Positions 33,590-40,852 of a stretch of 64,000 nucleotides of DNA are shown here, one piece after another (within the stretch, counting starts at the first letter, position 1; every line of letters starts with the position of its first letter). This DNA is from Prevotella sp. 10(H). GTDB lineage: Bacteria > Bacteroidota > Bacteroidia > Bacteroidales > Dysgonomonadaceae. The stretch spans positions 496,001 to 560,000 of the forward strand of contig NZ_JOMI01000003.1 in NCBI RefSeq assembly GCF_000711235.1. The letters are read 5' to 3'. The notes below the pieces were generated by a model. It did not search any database, was not told the origin of the DNA, and saw only the letters and a list, made by a program, of their open reading frames with translations. The position numbers and the translations under genes were made by a program.

Positions 33590-34538
33590 TCGTTTTTCTA
33601 TTTACGAGATAAGGATAAATAATAAAATACCATATAATAAATAAGGCGGAAAGGCCTATTATTGTGAGTTTAAGATAAAGCGGCATTTCCGTAAGCCGCG
33701 TAATATAACTTTCGATAAAGGCGGCAACGATAAAGACGGGGATCAGTCCTACAACTATCTTTACGGCATCTTTCACTGCCCGCTGCACTGCATCGATACG
33801 CTTATAGCTTCCGGGAAATAATATACTGTTGCCAAGAATCAGTCCTGCGCCGCCTGCTATAATAATCGCCGATATTTCGAGTGTGCCGTGAAGCCATATT
33901 ATAGATGCAGATTCACCCAGCAATCCTTTGGTATAAAAAAAGTACTGAAAAACGCCGAGCATCACACCGTTCGAAAACAATACATAGACTGTACCTACCG
34001 AACAAAGTATTCCCAATATGAATGCATAGAAAGCTACTCTTATATTGTTGGTTCCGATTCCGAAAAACATCAGCGCTTTAGAATCGTCCTTATATACGGC
34101 CATCGGATCGCCTTTTTCAATATTCTCCAAAGTCATATTCACATATCCCTGACCGAGCACTACACTGGCAAAATTCGACTCCTGCTGAAGCGAGAATATG
34201 CCCAGTAATACTCCTGCAAACATAGCAAGAAATGCATACAGCATATTTTTCCTGTAGCGGTACATGATAAGAGGCAGTTCGGTTTTCCAGAAACGGAAAA
34301 AGCGCCCGTTATCTTTCTTGCGATATTGGTAAATATTAATAAAATACCTGCCGGCCAACTGGTTTAGGTATCTTACCGTCTGCGATCTGGGATAGAAAGT
34401 CCTTGCGTACGAAAGGTCGTCCGTGAGTTCTACAAAGTTGTCTGCTAATGTTTCAGCCGGAATATTCTTATCTCTGGTCTGGCTGTCGATCTGCTGCCAC
34501 TTATTTCTATTCTCCTTTACAAATGCGGCTTCTCTCAT
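33567..34538 (-). CDS. Stage II sporulation protein M-like membrane protein
   Basis: 323 residues from the ATG at 34538 (MREAAFVKENRNKWQ, the usual family start). A longer frame to 34571 is rejected because its start overlaps the -7 promoter box. Several helices follow, with the SpoIIM/DUF95 signature FGIGTNNIRVAFYAFILGILCSVG and WLHGTLEISAIIIAGGAGLILGNSI, which contains the conserved HG.lE. In Bacteroidetes it is not linked to sporulation; it occurs beside RDD and MoxR genes. First gene of the minus-strand cluster, divergent from the RDD gene. Confidence 0.85.
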   Translation of the reverse strand: MREAAFVKENRNKWQQIDSQTRDKNIPAETLADNFVELTDDLSYARTFYPRSQTVRYLNQLAGRYFINIYQYRKKDNGRFFRFWKTELPLIMYRYRKNMLYAFLAMFAGVLLGIFSLQQESNFASVVLGQGYVNMTLENIEKGDPMAVYKDDSKALMFFGIGTNNIRVAFYAFILGILCSVGTVYVLFSNGVMLGVFQYFFYTKGLLGESASIIWLHGTLEISAIIIAGGAGLILGNSILFPGSYKRIDAVQRAVKDAVKIVVGLIPVFIVAAFIESYITRLTEMPLYLKLTIIGLSALFIIWYFIIYPYLVNRKTNATDRKN

Positions 34539-34570
34539 CAAACAATAGTTCGCTTTTTTTAATATTCTCA

Positions 34571-34578
34571 CAAATATA
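34571..34578 (-). promoter_or_regulatory. -7 box (TATATTTG) of the SpoIIM/MoxR cluster
   Basis: Minus-strand TATATTTG, exact TAnnTTTG, 32 nt upstream of the ATG at 34538. It decides the start of the SpoIIM-like gene. Confidence 0.55.
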
Positions 34579-34662
34579 GTCCTTTGTATAAAAAGAAAGA
34601 AAAAAATATACTAATAATCATCTAAAAAAATTAATTTTGCCAAGGTATATAATATTTCCGCG

Positions 34663-35412
34663 ATGATCATAGAAGTTCAAACCACTCAGAATGTAACCAT
34701 AGACTACGAAACAGCAGGTGTGGGCAAACGTATACTTGCCTATCTCCTCGACTGGATTTTTATTATCGTGTGGGTTGTCGGCTGGTTCTGGATTATGGGC
34801 ATGGTTGCTTCTGTGGCCTTAAACAGCGCTCTTGATGGAGAAATAACAGCTATTTTATTGATAGTTATTATATTTTTCCCCGTGCTCTTCTACGATCTTT
34901 TATTCGAAACATTAAACAAGGGGCAGAGTCCCGGAAAAATGATAATGAAAATACGGGTTGTGAATGTAGACGGTACGGCGCCTACGTCCAGTTCTTTTCT
35001 TATCAGGTGGCTGTTCCGACTTGTAGACTTTTCAATGACCAAGGGTTTCCTTGCCGTCATCATGGTAGCTGTGACAAAGAAATCGCAGCGATTAGGTGAT
35101 ATGCTTGCCGGAACTACCGTAGTCGATCTCAACCTGAATAGCCGCAACAGGGAATTGTCAATTACCGACCTCGATTTTCACGAGGACTATAAAGTAAGTT
35201 ATGTCGATGTATTGGATAAATTATCGGATAAAGACATACAGACTATCACTTCTATTATCGAAGACCAGCGTATGCGAGACAGCGATTATTTCAACCAGCG
35301 ACTGGCAGAACGTATAAAGTCTATAACAGGCTACAAATATGACGGCCCCGATAGAGTTTTCCTACGCAAAGTAGTAAGCGATTACAATTATCTGGCAGTG
35401 CAGGATATGTAG
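34663..35412 (+). CDS. RDD family membrane protein
   Basis: 249 residues. The RDD domain covers about residues 15-150: GVGKRILAYLLDWIFIIVWV (with the Arg and Asp of the family name), VLFYDLLFETLNKGQSPGKMIMKIRVV, and RLGDMLAGTTVV. Three helices are predicted; the C-terminal ~100 residues are cytosolic and charged. Divergently transcribed from the SpoIIM-MoxR operon across about 120 bp, an arrangement conserved in Bacteroidales. Function unknown; some RDD proteins are proposed transporters. Confidence 0.85.
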   Translation: MIIEVQTTQNVTIDYETAGVGKRILAYLLDWIFIIVWVVGWFWIMGMVASVALNSALDGEITAILLIVIIFFPVLFYDLLFETLNKGQSPGKMIMKIRVVNVDGTAPTSSSFLIRWLFRLVDFSMTKGFLAVIMVAVTKKSQRLGDMLAGTTVVDLNLNSRNRELSITDLDFHEDYKVSYVDVLDKLSDKDIQTITSIIEDQRMRDSDYFNQRLAERIKSITGYKYDGPDRVFLRKVVSDYNYLAVQDM

Positions 35413-35495
35413 TTGATATCTATTCTCTTACCTTTTTATTATTTCATTCGAATAGATTAATTAATGTTAATCTTACGGATTAACTATGTCTTGTA

Positions 35496-35526
35496 GTTGT
35501 GTAACTATAAAATATAGTTATATTTG
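35496..35526 (+). promoter_or_regulatory. Promoter of the blaI-like/M56 operon
   Basis: GTTG (35496-35499), 19-bp spacer, TATATTTG (35519-35526). The transcript would begin about 35533, after the first possible ATG at 35529, so the gene starts at the ATG at 35556. Confidence 0.6.
35502..35520. promoter_or_regulatory. Palindromic operator, probable BlaI-type binding site
   Basis: TAACTATA-AAA-TATAGTTA is a perfect 8-bp-arm palindrome between the -33 and -7 elements and overlapping the first two bases of the -7 box. A related imperfect copy, TAACTA (35481-35486) and TAGTT (35494-35498), lies just upstream. BlaI/MecI repressors bind such dyads with TAC/GTA-like halves and autoregulate, so self-repression is inferred. 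Confidence 0.65.
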
Positions 35527-35555
35527 TGATGTATTCAATACTAATTCGGAATATC

Positions 35556-35915
35556 ATGAAGAAACTGACTCCAAAAGAAGAAGAGATATTATCTTATTTC
35601 TGGTCTAACGGCCCAATGTTTGTACGGGAACTACTCGACTTACACGATGAGCCGAAGCCGCATTATAATACATTATCCACTATTGTGCGTACACTCGAAG
35701 AAAAGGGCTATATCGGATATAAGTCTTACGGGAATACTTACCAGTATTATGCGCTGGTATCGGAAGACGATTACCGGAAGGCGACATTAGGAAATGTTGT
35801 AGACCGGTATTTCGGCAATTCCTATACGCGGGTAGTATCTACTTTGATAGAAGAGGAAAAGCTATCGGTAGACGAATTGCAGGAACTGATCAGGCAAATA
35901 AAGAATAAATCGTAA
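35556..35915 (+). CDS. BlaI/MecI/CopY-family transcriptional repressor
   Basis: 119 residues. Winged-helix domain: MKKLTPKEEEILSYFWSNGPMFVRELL, then the recognition part HYNTLSTIVRTLEEKGYIGYKSYGNTYQYYALV, all characteristic of BlaI/MecI. The C-terminal helices (YTRVVSTLIEEEKLSVDELQELI) form the dimer and protease-sensitive region. Start chosen at 35556 by promoter position and by the family start MKKLT. Four bp upstream of the M56 peptidase gene. The pair is common in Bacteroidetes without any beta-lactamase; none is nearby, so the signal is unknown. Confidence 0.88.
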   Translation: MKKLTPKEEEILSYFWSNGPMFVRELLDLHDEPKPHYNTLSTIVRTLEEKGYIGYKSYGNTYQYYALVSEDDYRKATLGNVVDRYFGNSYTRVVSTLIEEEKLSVDELQELIRQIKNKS

Positions 35916-35919
35916 GGGG

Positions 35920-37356
35920 ATGGAAGCTTTGCTGCTGTATATAATTAAATCGGGAATATGCCTTACCATATTTTATCTGTGTGTGAAGACATTCTTGTCT
36001 AATGAAACATTCTTCCGTTTCAACAGGATTGTTTTGCTTGCAGGAATGGCTGTATGTTTGTTATTGCCATTCATAAAGATCAATGTAAATGAGTTGACAA
36101 TAGTACAGAAGCCTTTCATTGCCATAGAAGAAGCCTTTAAGCTGGAAAATAAAAATGGCGAGATAGAAGAAAATATTGAAATTGCAGAAAACTCTAATAT
36201 TTCAGAGTCTTCACCGGAAAAGGCATCCATTAATGTCGGTAAATTATTACTTGCTATATATATGCTGGGAGGCGTTGTGAATATAACTCTCGTATCAAGA
36301 TCATTCTTTAATATGCATAGCCTTATCCGTTCGGGAAAGAAAAAAACTCTGGATAAATATATACTGGTAGTTATACCAAAAGACATTACACCTTTCAGTT
36401 GGGGAAAATACATAGTACTCTCCGAAAAGGATTATGATAATCATCCCGATGAAATCATTACACATGAGATCGCCCATGCAAAACACCGCCATTCCATCGA
36501 TCTTTTTTTTATGGAACTGATTGTGGCGTTCCAATGGTTTAATCCGGCAGTATGGCTACTCAAAAGGGAATTGAAAGATGTACACGAATATCAGGCAGAT
36601 ATGAGTGTCTTGAAATCTGGCATCGATGCAACCAAATATCAATTGTTATTAGTGAAAAAAGCTGTTGGCACAAGCTCCTACACTCTGGCCAACAGCTTCA
36701 ATCACAGTAAAATTAAAAAGAGAATTACTATGATGTTAAAAGAAAAATCAAACAAATGGGCGCGGCTCAGGCTGCTTTTGACGCTGCCGCTGGCTATACT
36801 GTCGGTATATGCCTTTGCCCGTCACGAAGTGAATGAACCGTTACATTCATTAGTCAATTACGAAAGTATGAATAATTTTCAGAAAAAGAAACAGGTACCG
36901 CCTCCACCGCCTCCTTTACCTGCGGAGAAGCAAAAGGGTGACAAAAAGGCTCCGCCACCTCCACCTTTCCCGGCTGAAAAAGATAAGAAAGCTTCGTCTT
37001 TGACAGGGAAATATACTACTGTAGCTATTAGTGAGATAATCTCCGAAGAAGCTGATGGGACTAAAAGCGTGACAGTGACAATAACTCAGCCTAATGGTAT
37101 TGTAAAGTCCTATCCTATTCAAATTAATTCTACAGGTAACAAGAAATTTAAAGAACTGAAAGACCCTGTGGTGAGAATTATTCCTAAAAGGGGAGAGCAT
37201 GGTGTAAGTGGTACAGTTGAAAAGATACCCGATGAAGGAAAGAGGGTATATGCCATACATAATCCACCCGGCAAATATGATATTGTAGTCGATTTTCAGG
37301 GTGTGAACGAAGAGGGTACGGTTGGTCCCGTGCTGCTTATCTTACCGCCGAATTAA
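35920..37356 (+). CDS. BlaR1/MecR1-like M56 membrane metallopeptidase
   Basis: 478 residues. Helices at about 4-22, 36-52, 106-124 and one near 281-300 flank the M56 zinc peptidase: HEIAH at residues 182-186 with a downstream Glu (HEYQAD, about 223) as third ligand. The segment after the last helix is periplasmic and contains two copies of a proline-rich module (VPPPPPPLPAEK and APPPPPFPAEK), then a beta-rich tail. There is no penicillin-binding sensor domain as in BlaR1. It likely cleaves the partner repressor on an envelope signal, by analogy. Terminator follows. Confidence 0.88.
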   Translation: MEALLLYIIKSGICLTIFYLCVKTFLSNETFFRFNRIVLLAGMAVCLLLPFIKINVNELTIVQKPFIAIEEAFKLENKNGEIEENIEIAENSNISESSPEKASINVGKLLLAIYMLGGVVNITLVSRSFFNMHSLIRSGKKKTLDKYILVVIPKDITPFSWGKYIVLSEKDYDNHPDEIITHEIAHAKHRHSIDLFFMELIVAFQWFNPAVWLLKRELKDVHEYQADMSVLKSGIDATKYQLLLVKKAVGTSSYTLANSFNHSKIKKRITMMLKEKSNKWARLRLLLTLPLAILSVYAFARHEVNEPLHSLVNYESMNNFQKKKQVPPPPPPLPAEKQKGDKKAPPPPPFPAEKDKKASSLTGKYTTVAISEIISEEADGTKSVTVTITQPNGIVKSYPIQINSTGNKKFKELKDPVVRIIPKRGEHGVSGTVEKIPDEGKRVYAIHNPPGKYDIVVDFQGVNEEGTVGPVLLILPPN

Positions 37357-37362
37357 TATAAA

Positions 37363-37389
37363 AAAGCTGCTTTCGATGAAAGCAGCTTT
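37363..37389 (+). terminator. Terminator of the BlaI/M56 operon
   Basis: AAAGCTGCTTTC (37363-37374), loop GAT, GAAAGCAGCTTT (37378-37389), a near-perfect 12-bp stem, followed by CCTTT. It also serves the converging small gene. Confidence 0.8.
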
Positions 37390-37418
37390 CCTTTACATAC
37401 TTTTTTCAGGTTAAATGA

Positions 37419-37778
37419 TTACATGAGTATCCCGATAACAAAACTTCGGTTTATAAGTCCGATGGATTTTACTTTTGTTTCAGGGTTACTATTTTTTCTG
37501 TCCACATTGTTTATTCTCAAAGCAAATTGTTGGGACTCCGGATATTCTATAAAATTTAATTGAAAAGAACCTTCAATATCGGTTTTTATATTATCGACAT
37601 AATATACACGCTCGCTATCATCGTGCTTACGGGGTTTACCCACTACCACTTTGATGTGTTTTACAATGTGTTTTCCTGCTTCACTATTGATCAACGCCTT
37701 TTTACCGAAAGACCCGCCAATAAGCGTAAGCAGCGAAGAATAAAATTTTGAACAAGCAGAAAGCATCTTTATTTTCAT
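37419..37778 (-). CDS. Small putative exported protein, like radical-SAM-associated lipoproteins
   Basis: 119 residues. The N-terminus MKIKMLSACSKFYSSLLTLIGG resembles the start of Bacteroidetes putative lipoproteins associated with radical SAM genes, but only from memory, and the cysteine-rich centre of those proteins is missing here. A possible lipobox LSAC lies at residues 6-9, unusually close to the start. The remainder is a beta-sandwich-like domain: HIVKHIKVVVGKP, YYVDNIKTDIEGSFQLNF, FALRINNVD. It could be a shortened member or a degenerate gene. Its first codons are part of a 17-bp inverted repeat with a segment about 50 bp upstream. Confidence 0.5.
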   Translation of the reverse strand: MKIKMLSACSKFYSSLLTLIGGSFGKKALINSEAGKHIVKHIKVVVGKPRKHDDSERVYYVDNIKTDIEGSFQLNFIEYPESQQFALRINNVDRKNSNPETKVKSIGLINRSFVIGILM

Positions 37779-37838
37779 AGGTGTAGATTATTGAGTGTTC
37801 TAAATACTATACTACCTAATAATAAAGATGCTTTCTGT
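37757..37838. repeat. 17-bp inverted repeat spanning the start of the small gene
   Basis: CAGAAAGCATCTTTATT (37757-37773, within the first codons of the minus-strand gene) is the exact reverse complement of AATAAAGATGCTTTCTG (37822-37838) in the spacer. The right copy read rightwards would encode KMLSVFKKLHTLI, resembling the protein start KMLSACSKFYSSLLTLI, so it may be an inverted remnant of a related gene. Confidence 0.5.
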
Positions 37839-37871
37839 TTTCAAAAAGCTGCATACCTTAATAAGGACAGC

Positions 37872-39464
37872 TTATTTTTTTTCCGCTTTTTCCTTCGCTT
37901 TGGCTGTGGATGCGGTTTTTGTGCTGATTGTTTTTTCTTTTGGTTTAGCAACAGCTTTTGTTTTAGGGGTTGAAACGGCTTTTGTTTCAGCTTTTACTTG
38001 CGGTTTAATATTTTTAGTCGTTGTGGCCTTTTCCTTTTTTGCAGCGGTTTTTGGGGCAGGAGCTTTCTCTTTCACTTCTGCAGCTGTTACTTTTTCTTCT
38101 TTTTTTACAGTTGCAGGCGCCGCCTTCTCCTTTTTCTCAACCTTTGGTGCTGTTTCTTTTTTCACCGGGCTTTTAGACGCAGGGGCTTTAGCATCCGTTT
38201 CGAATTTCTTTATTTTCTCATTCAGTTTTTCTATTTCGTCGGCCTGATTGTGTATCGTTGTCAGCAAGGCGTTCAATTCTTCATTATCGATTGAACTAGG
38301 GAATTCGGCATCAACTCTTTCCTTGAAATCGCTCAACACATTCATATAGGTATTAAATGCTTCATACGGCGATGCATAGGGGCTGAAAGGCAGGTCGTTC
38401 TTAGTTCCCATATAGTAGAAATGATCGCTCGACTGCAAATAAGTCCAGTCCTGAAGCAATCGGCGCGACTGGCTCAAACTTACGCGTTCGGCTATTTCAT
38501 ACAATTTGTTGAAAGCTTCCTGTTGAAGCGTATTTCCCAACCATGCAGAAATATCTTTTTCTTCTCCAATCCACGAAATCGGATGCATGGAAGAAATAGT
38601 GTCTACAGGTTTCATCATGCTCAATACCTCGGACGGAGTGGCGAACCCGATATTTTTTTCAGCTGCAAAACGAGGTAAGGCTTTCATAAACTCGAATATA
38701 CCGGAACTTTTCTTTTGGAAATTGCCCAGCGCTTCGTAGTTCATAAAAAGGTTTATCACTTGCTCTTCTTTCGGTGTGGCTGCGATCCAGCCCATGAATT
38801 TATCTGCCGTAAGCGGATATTCACTCCAATTGTAATTAGAGAAACGGGTAGAAATATCATCACTGAAACGCGGATTGCGTACTAACAGTTTTAGTTTTGG
38901 CTGAACTGCCGATTTATAGACATAGTTCGGGCTTTTCCATCCCAGTGTCCTTTTGGCGCCCGGTGTTAATACACCCGTATATCCCATTTCATAAACGAGT
39001 TCGGCTATATCGTCGGAATAGATAAGTTCCGTATTGCGGAATACTTTCGGCTTTTGTCCGAAAAGGCTTTCTATTTTTTCGTCGTGATCCTTTACCTGCT
39101 TTTTAAAGCCTTCGGGATCGATCAACGAGGCAAGTGAATGTCCCTGAGTTTCCGAAAGGAACTCAACGCATCCGGTATCGGCCAGCTCTTTGAACCCTTC
39201 AATGACTTCAGGGGCATAAATTTCCAACTGGTCTAACGCTACTCCTGAAATGGAAAACGCCACTTTGAATTTACCGTTGTTTTCGCGAATCATGTCCAGC
39301 ATCAGCCTGTTGGCCGGCACAAAGGAAATTTCAGCTACACGTTGTATAAAATCTTCGTTGGCAAAGTCGTCATAGTAATAATGATCTCCTCCTATATTGA
39401 AGAATCTGTATCTTTTTAACCGGTGCGGCTGATGTATCTGGAAGTAGAAACAAATATTTTTCAT
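37872..39464 (-). CDS. GH57-family glycoside hydrolase with lysine-rich tail
   Basis: 530 residues. Residues ~1-400 match GH57 amylases/branching-type enzymes: ICFYFQIHQPHRL (family motif 1, His-Gln-Pro-His), KVAFSISGVALDQ, LSETQGHSLASL, and VFRNTELIYSDDIAELVYEMGY containing the Glu expected to be the nucleophile. It should hydrolyse or rearrange alpha-1,4-glucans in the cytosol. A short coiled segment (EIEKLNEKIKKFETDAK) leads to a ~110-residue Lys/Ala/Pro/Thr-rich tail (for example KETAPKVEKKEKAAPATVKK), histone-H1-like and disordered, which is not part of the catalytic fold. Last gene of the glycogen operon, 15 bp after the glycosyltransferase. Confidence 0.88.
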   Translation of the reverse strand: MKNICFYFQIHQPHRLKRYRFFNIGGDHYYYDDFANEDFIQRVAEISFVPANRLMLDMIRENNGKFKVAFSISGVALDQLEIYAPEVIEGFKELADTGCVEFLSETQGHSLASLIDPEGFKKQVKDHDEKIESLFGQKPKVFRNTELIYSDDIAELVYEMGYTGVLTPGAKRTLGWKSPNYVYKSAVQPKLKLLVRNPRFSDDISTRFSNYNWSEYPLTADKFMGWIAATPKEEQVINLFMNYEALGNFQKKSSGIFEFMKALPRFAAEKNIGFATPSEVLSMMKPVDTISSMHPISWIGEEKDISAWLGNTLQQEAFNKLYEIAERVSLSQSRRLLQDWTYLQSSDHFYYMGTKNDLPFSPYASPYEAFNTYMNVLSDFKERVDAEFPSSIDNEELNALLTTIHNQADEIEKLNEKIKKFETDAKAPASKSPVKKETAPKVEKKEKAAPATVKKEEKVTAAEVKEKAPAPKTAAKKEKATTTKNIKPQVKAETKAVSTPKTKAVAKPKEKTISTKTASTAKAKEKAEKK

Positions 39465-39479
39465 AACTATATTGTTGTA

Positions 39480-40751
39480 TTATTGTTGACTCATTCCTGT
39501 TAACTGATTGTATATATTCCTGACTTTCTGTCCTGCATATTCCCATTTGATATTGTCTACTTCAGCTTTCCCTTCCTCGCTGAGGAATTTAGCCATTGCA
39601 TCGTATGTACAAATAGAGTATATGGCATCGGCCATTCCGTCTACATCCCAATAGTCGATTTTTACGGCCTTGTCAAGTATTTCGGCACAACCCGATTGCT
39701 TGGATATAATGGTCGGTATGCTGCATTGCATCGCTTCCAACGGGGAAATCCCGAATGGTTCGGATACGGACGGCATCACATATACATCGCTGCGTTTGAG
39801 CATTTCATATACCTGTTTTCCTTTGAGGAAGCCAGTGAAATGGAACCTGTCCGATATACCTTTTTCGGCAGCCAGATAGAGCATCCGCTCCATCATATCG
39901 CCACTGCCCGCCATAACGAATTGTACATTTTGGGCTCTTTCCAGTACTCTGGCAGCGGCTTCGACAAAGTATTCAGGGCCTTTTTGCATGGTGATGCGGC
40001 CGAGGAAAGTGACGACTTTGTCCTTTATTCCTTTTCCGGGATTGATCGCCAGTATTTCGGGGCTTAACGGCTCTACCGCATTGTGTACGGTAGTTACCTT
40101 AGCCGGATCCTGATAATATTTCTCGATAACTGTCTGGCGTGTAAGGTTACTCACACATATGATATGATCGGCATTATCCATGCCGTTCTTTTCCATCTGG
40201 TACACCTGCGGATTGACATTCCCGCGGCTACGGTCGAAGTCGGTAGCATGCACATGTATTACCAAGGGTTTGCCTAGCACATTTTTGGCATGTATTCCGG
40301 CAGGGTAGGTGAGCCAGTCGTGTGAATGTATGATATCGAAATCGTGCGAGCGCGCAATCACTCCTGCCACTATGGAATAGTTATTTATTTCCTCAAGCAG
40401 GTTATCAGGATAACGTCCTGAGAATTCGATACATCCCAGATCGTTGGTATACATATAGCTGAAATCGGCGTATATATGATCTCTCAGGTTGTAGTATTCC
40501 TGCGGATCCATATATTTAGAGAGCCTTTCATTCACATAATCCCAATGGACATCTTTCCATACGATAGGCGTATTGCATGCGCCGATGATTTTCAGAAAAC
40601 TCTGGTCTTCATCGCCCCACGGCTTAGGTATCACAAATGTAATATCCATATCGGGCTGTAGTGACATCCCTCTTGTTAGCCCGTAACTCGCCGTTCCGAG
40701 CCCTCCCAATATATGAGGAGGAAACTCCCATCCAAACATCAATGCTTTCAT
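39480..40751 (-). CDS. Glycogen synthase-like glycosyltransferase
   Basis: 423 residues, GT-B fold. N-terminus MKALMFGWEFPPHILGGLGT with the glycine-rich acceptor loop, HSHDWLTYPAGI, HVHATDFDRSRGN, and in the second half VVTFLGRITMQKGPEYFVEAA, the C-terminal nucleotide-binding part ending in PSVSEPFGISPLEAMQCSIPTI with the E..G..PLEAM motif. This matches the GT4/GT5-like synthase found between a debranching enzyme and a GH57 protein in Bacteroides. The sugar donor (UDP- or ADP-glucose) cannot be told from sequence here. Middle gene of the operon. Confidence 0.88.
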   Translation of the reverse strand: MKALMFGWEFPPHILGGLGTASYGLTRGMSLQPDMDITFVIPKPWGDEDQSFLKIIGACNTPIVWKDVHWDYVNERLSKYMDPQEYYNLRDHIYADFSYMYTNDLGCIEFSGRYPDNLLEEINNYSIVAGVIARSHDFDIIHSHDWLTYPAGIHAKNVLGKPLVIHVHATDFDRSRGNVNPQVYQMEKNGMDNADHIICVSNLTRQTVIEKYYQDPAKVTTVHNAVEPLSPEILAINPGKGIKDKVVTFLGRITMQKGPEYFVEAAARVLERAQNVQFVMAGSGDMMERMLYLAAEKGISDRFHFTGFLKGKQVYEMLKRSDVYVMPSVSEPFGISPLEAMQCSIPTIISKQSGCAEILDKAVKIDYWDVDGMADAIYSICTYDAMAKFLSEEGKAEVDNIKWEYAGQKVRNIYNQLTGMSQQ

Positions 40752-40852
40752 ATGCTTTCAATTTTAGACATTAATGATTCGGAATAAATAACGACTTTCA
40801 ATTTCCTTTCTCCCATTAATAATAATTATTATATGGTTAATACTTTTTATAC

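Noticed and set aside
35556-37356. BlaI/M56 pair as a beta-lactam resistance locus
   Set aside because: No beta-lactamase or penicillin-binding protein gene is nearby and the M56 protein lacks a penicillin-sensor domain; such pairs are common regulators in Bacteroidetes.
37791-38294. Phe- and Cys-rich plus-strand frames opposite the GH57 tail
   Set aside because: They are the reverse reading of the Lys/Ala-rich tail and have no independent support, apart from the short inverted duplication noted separately.
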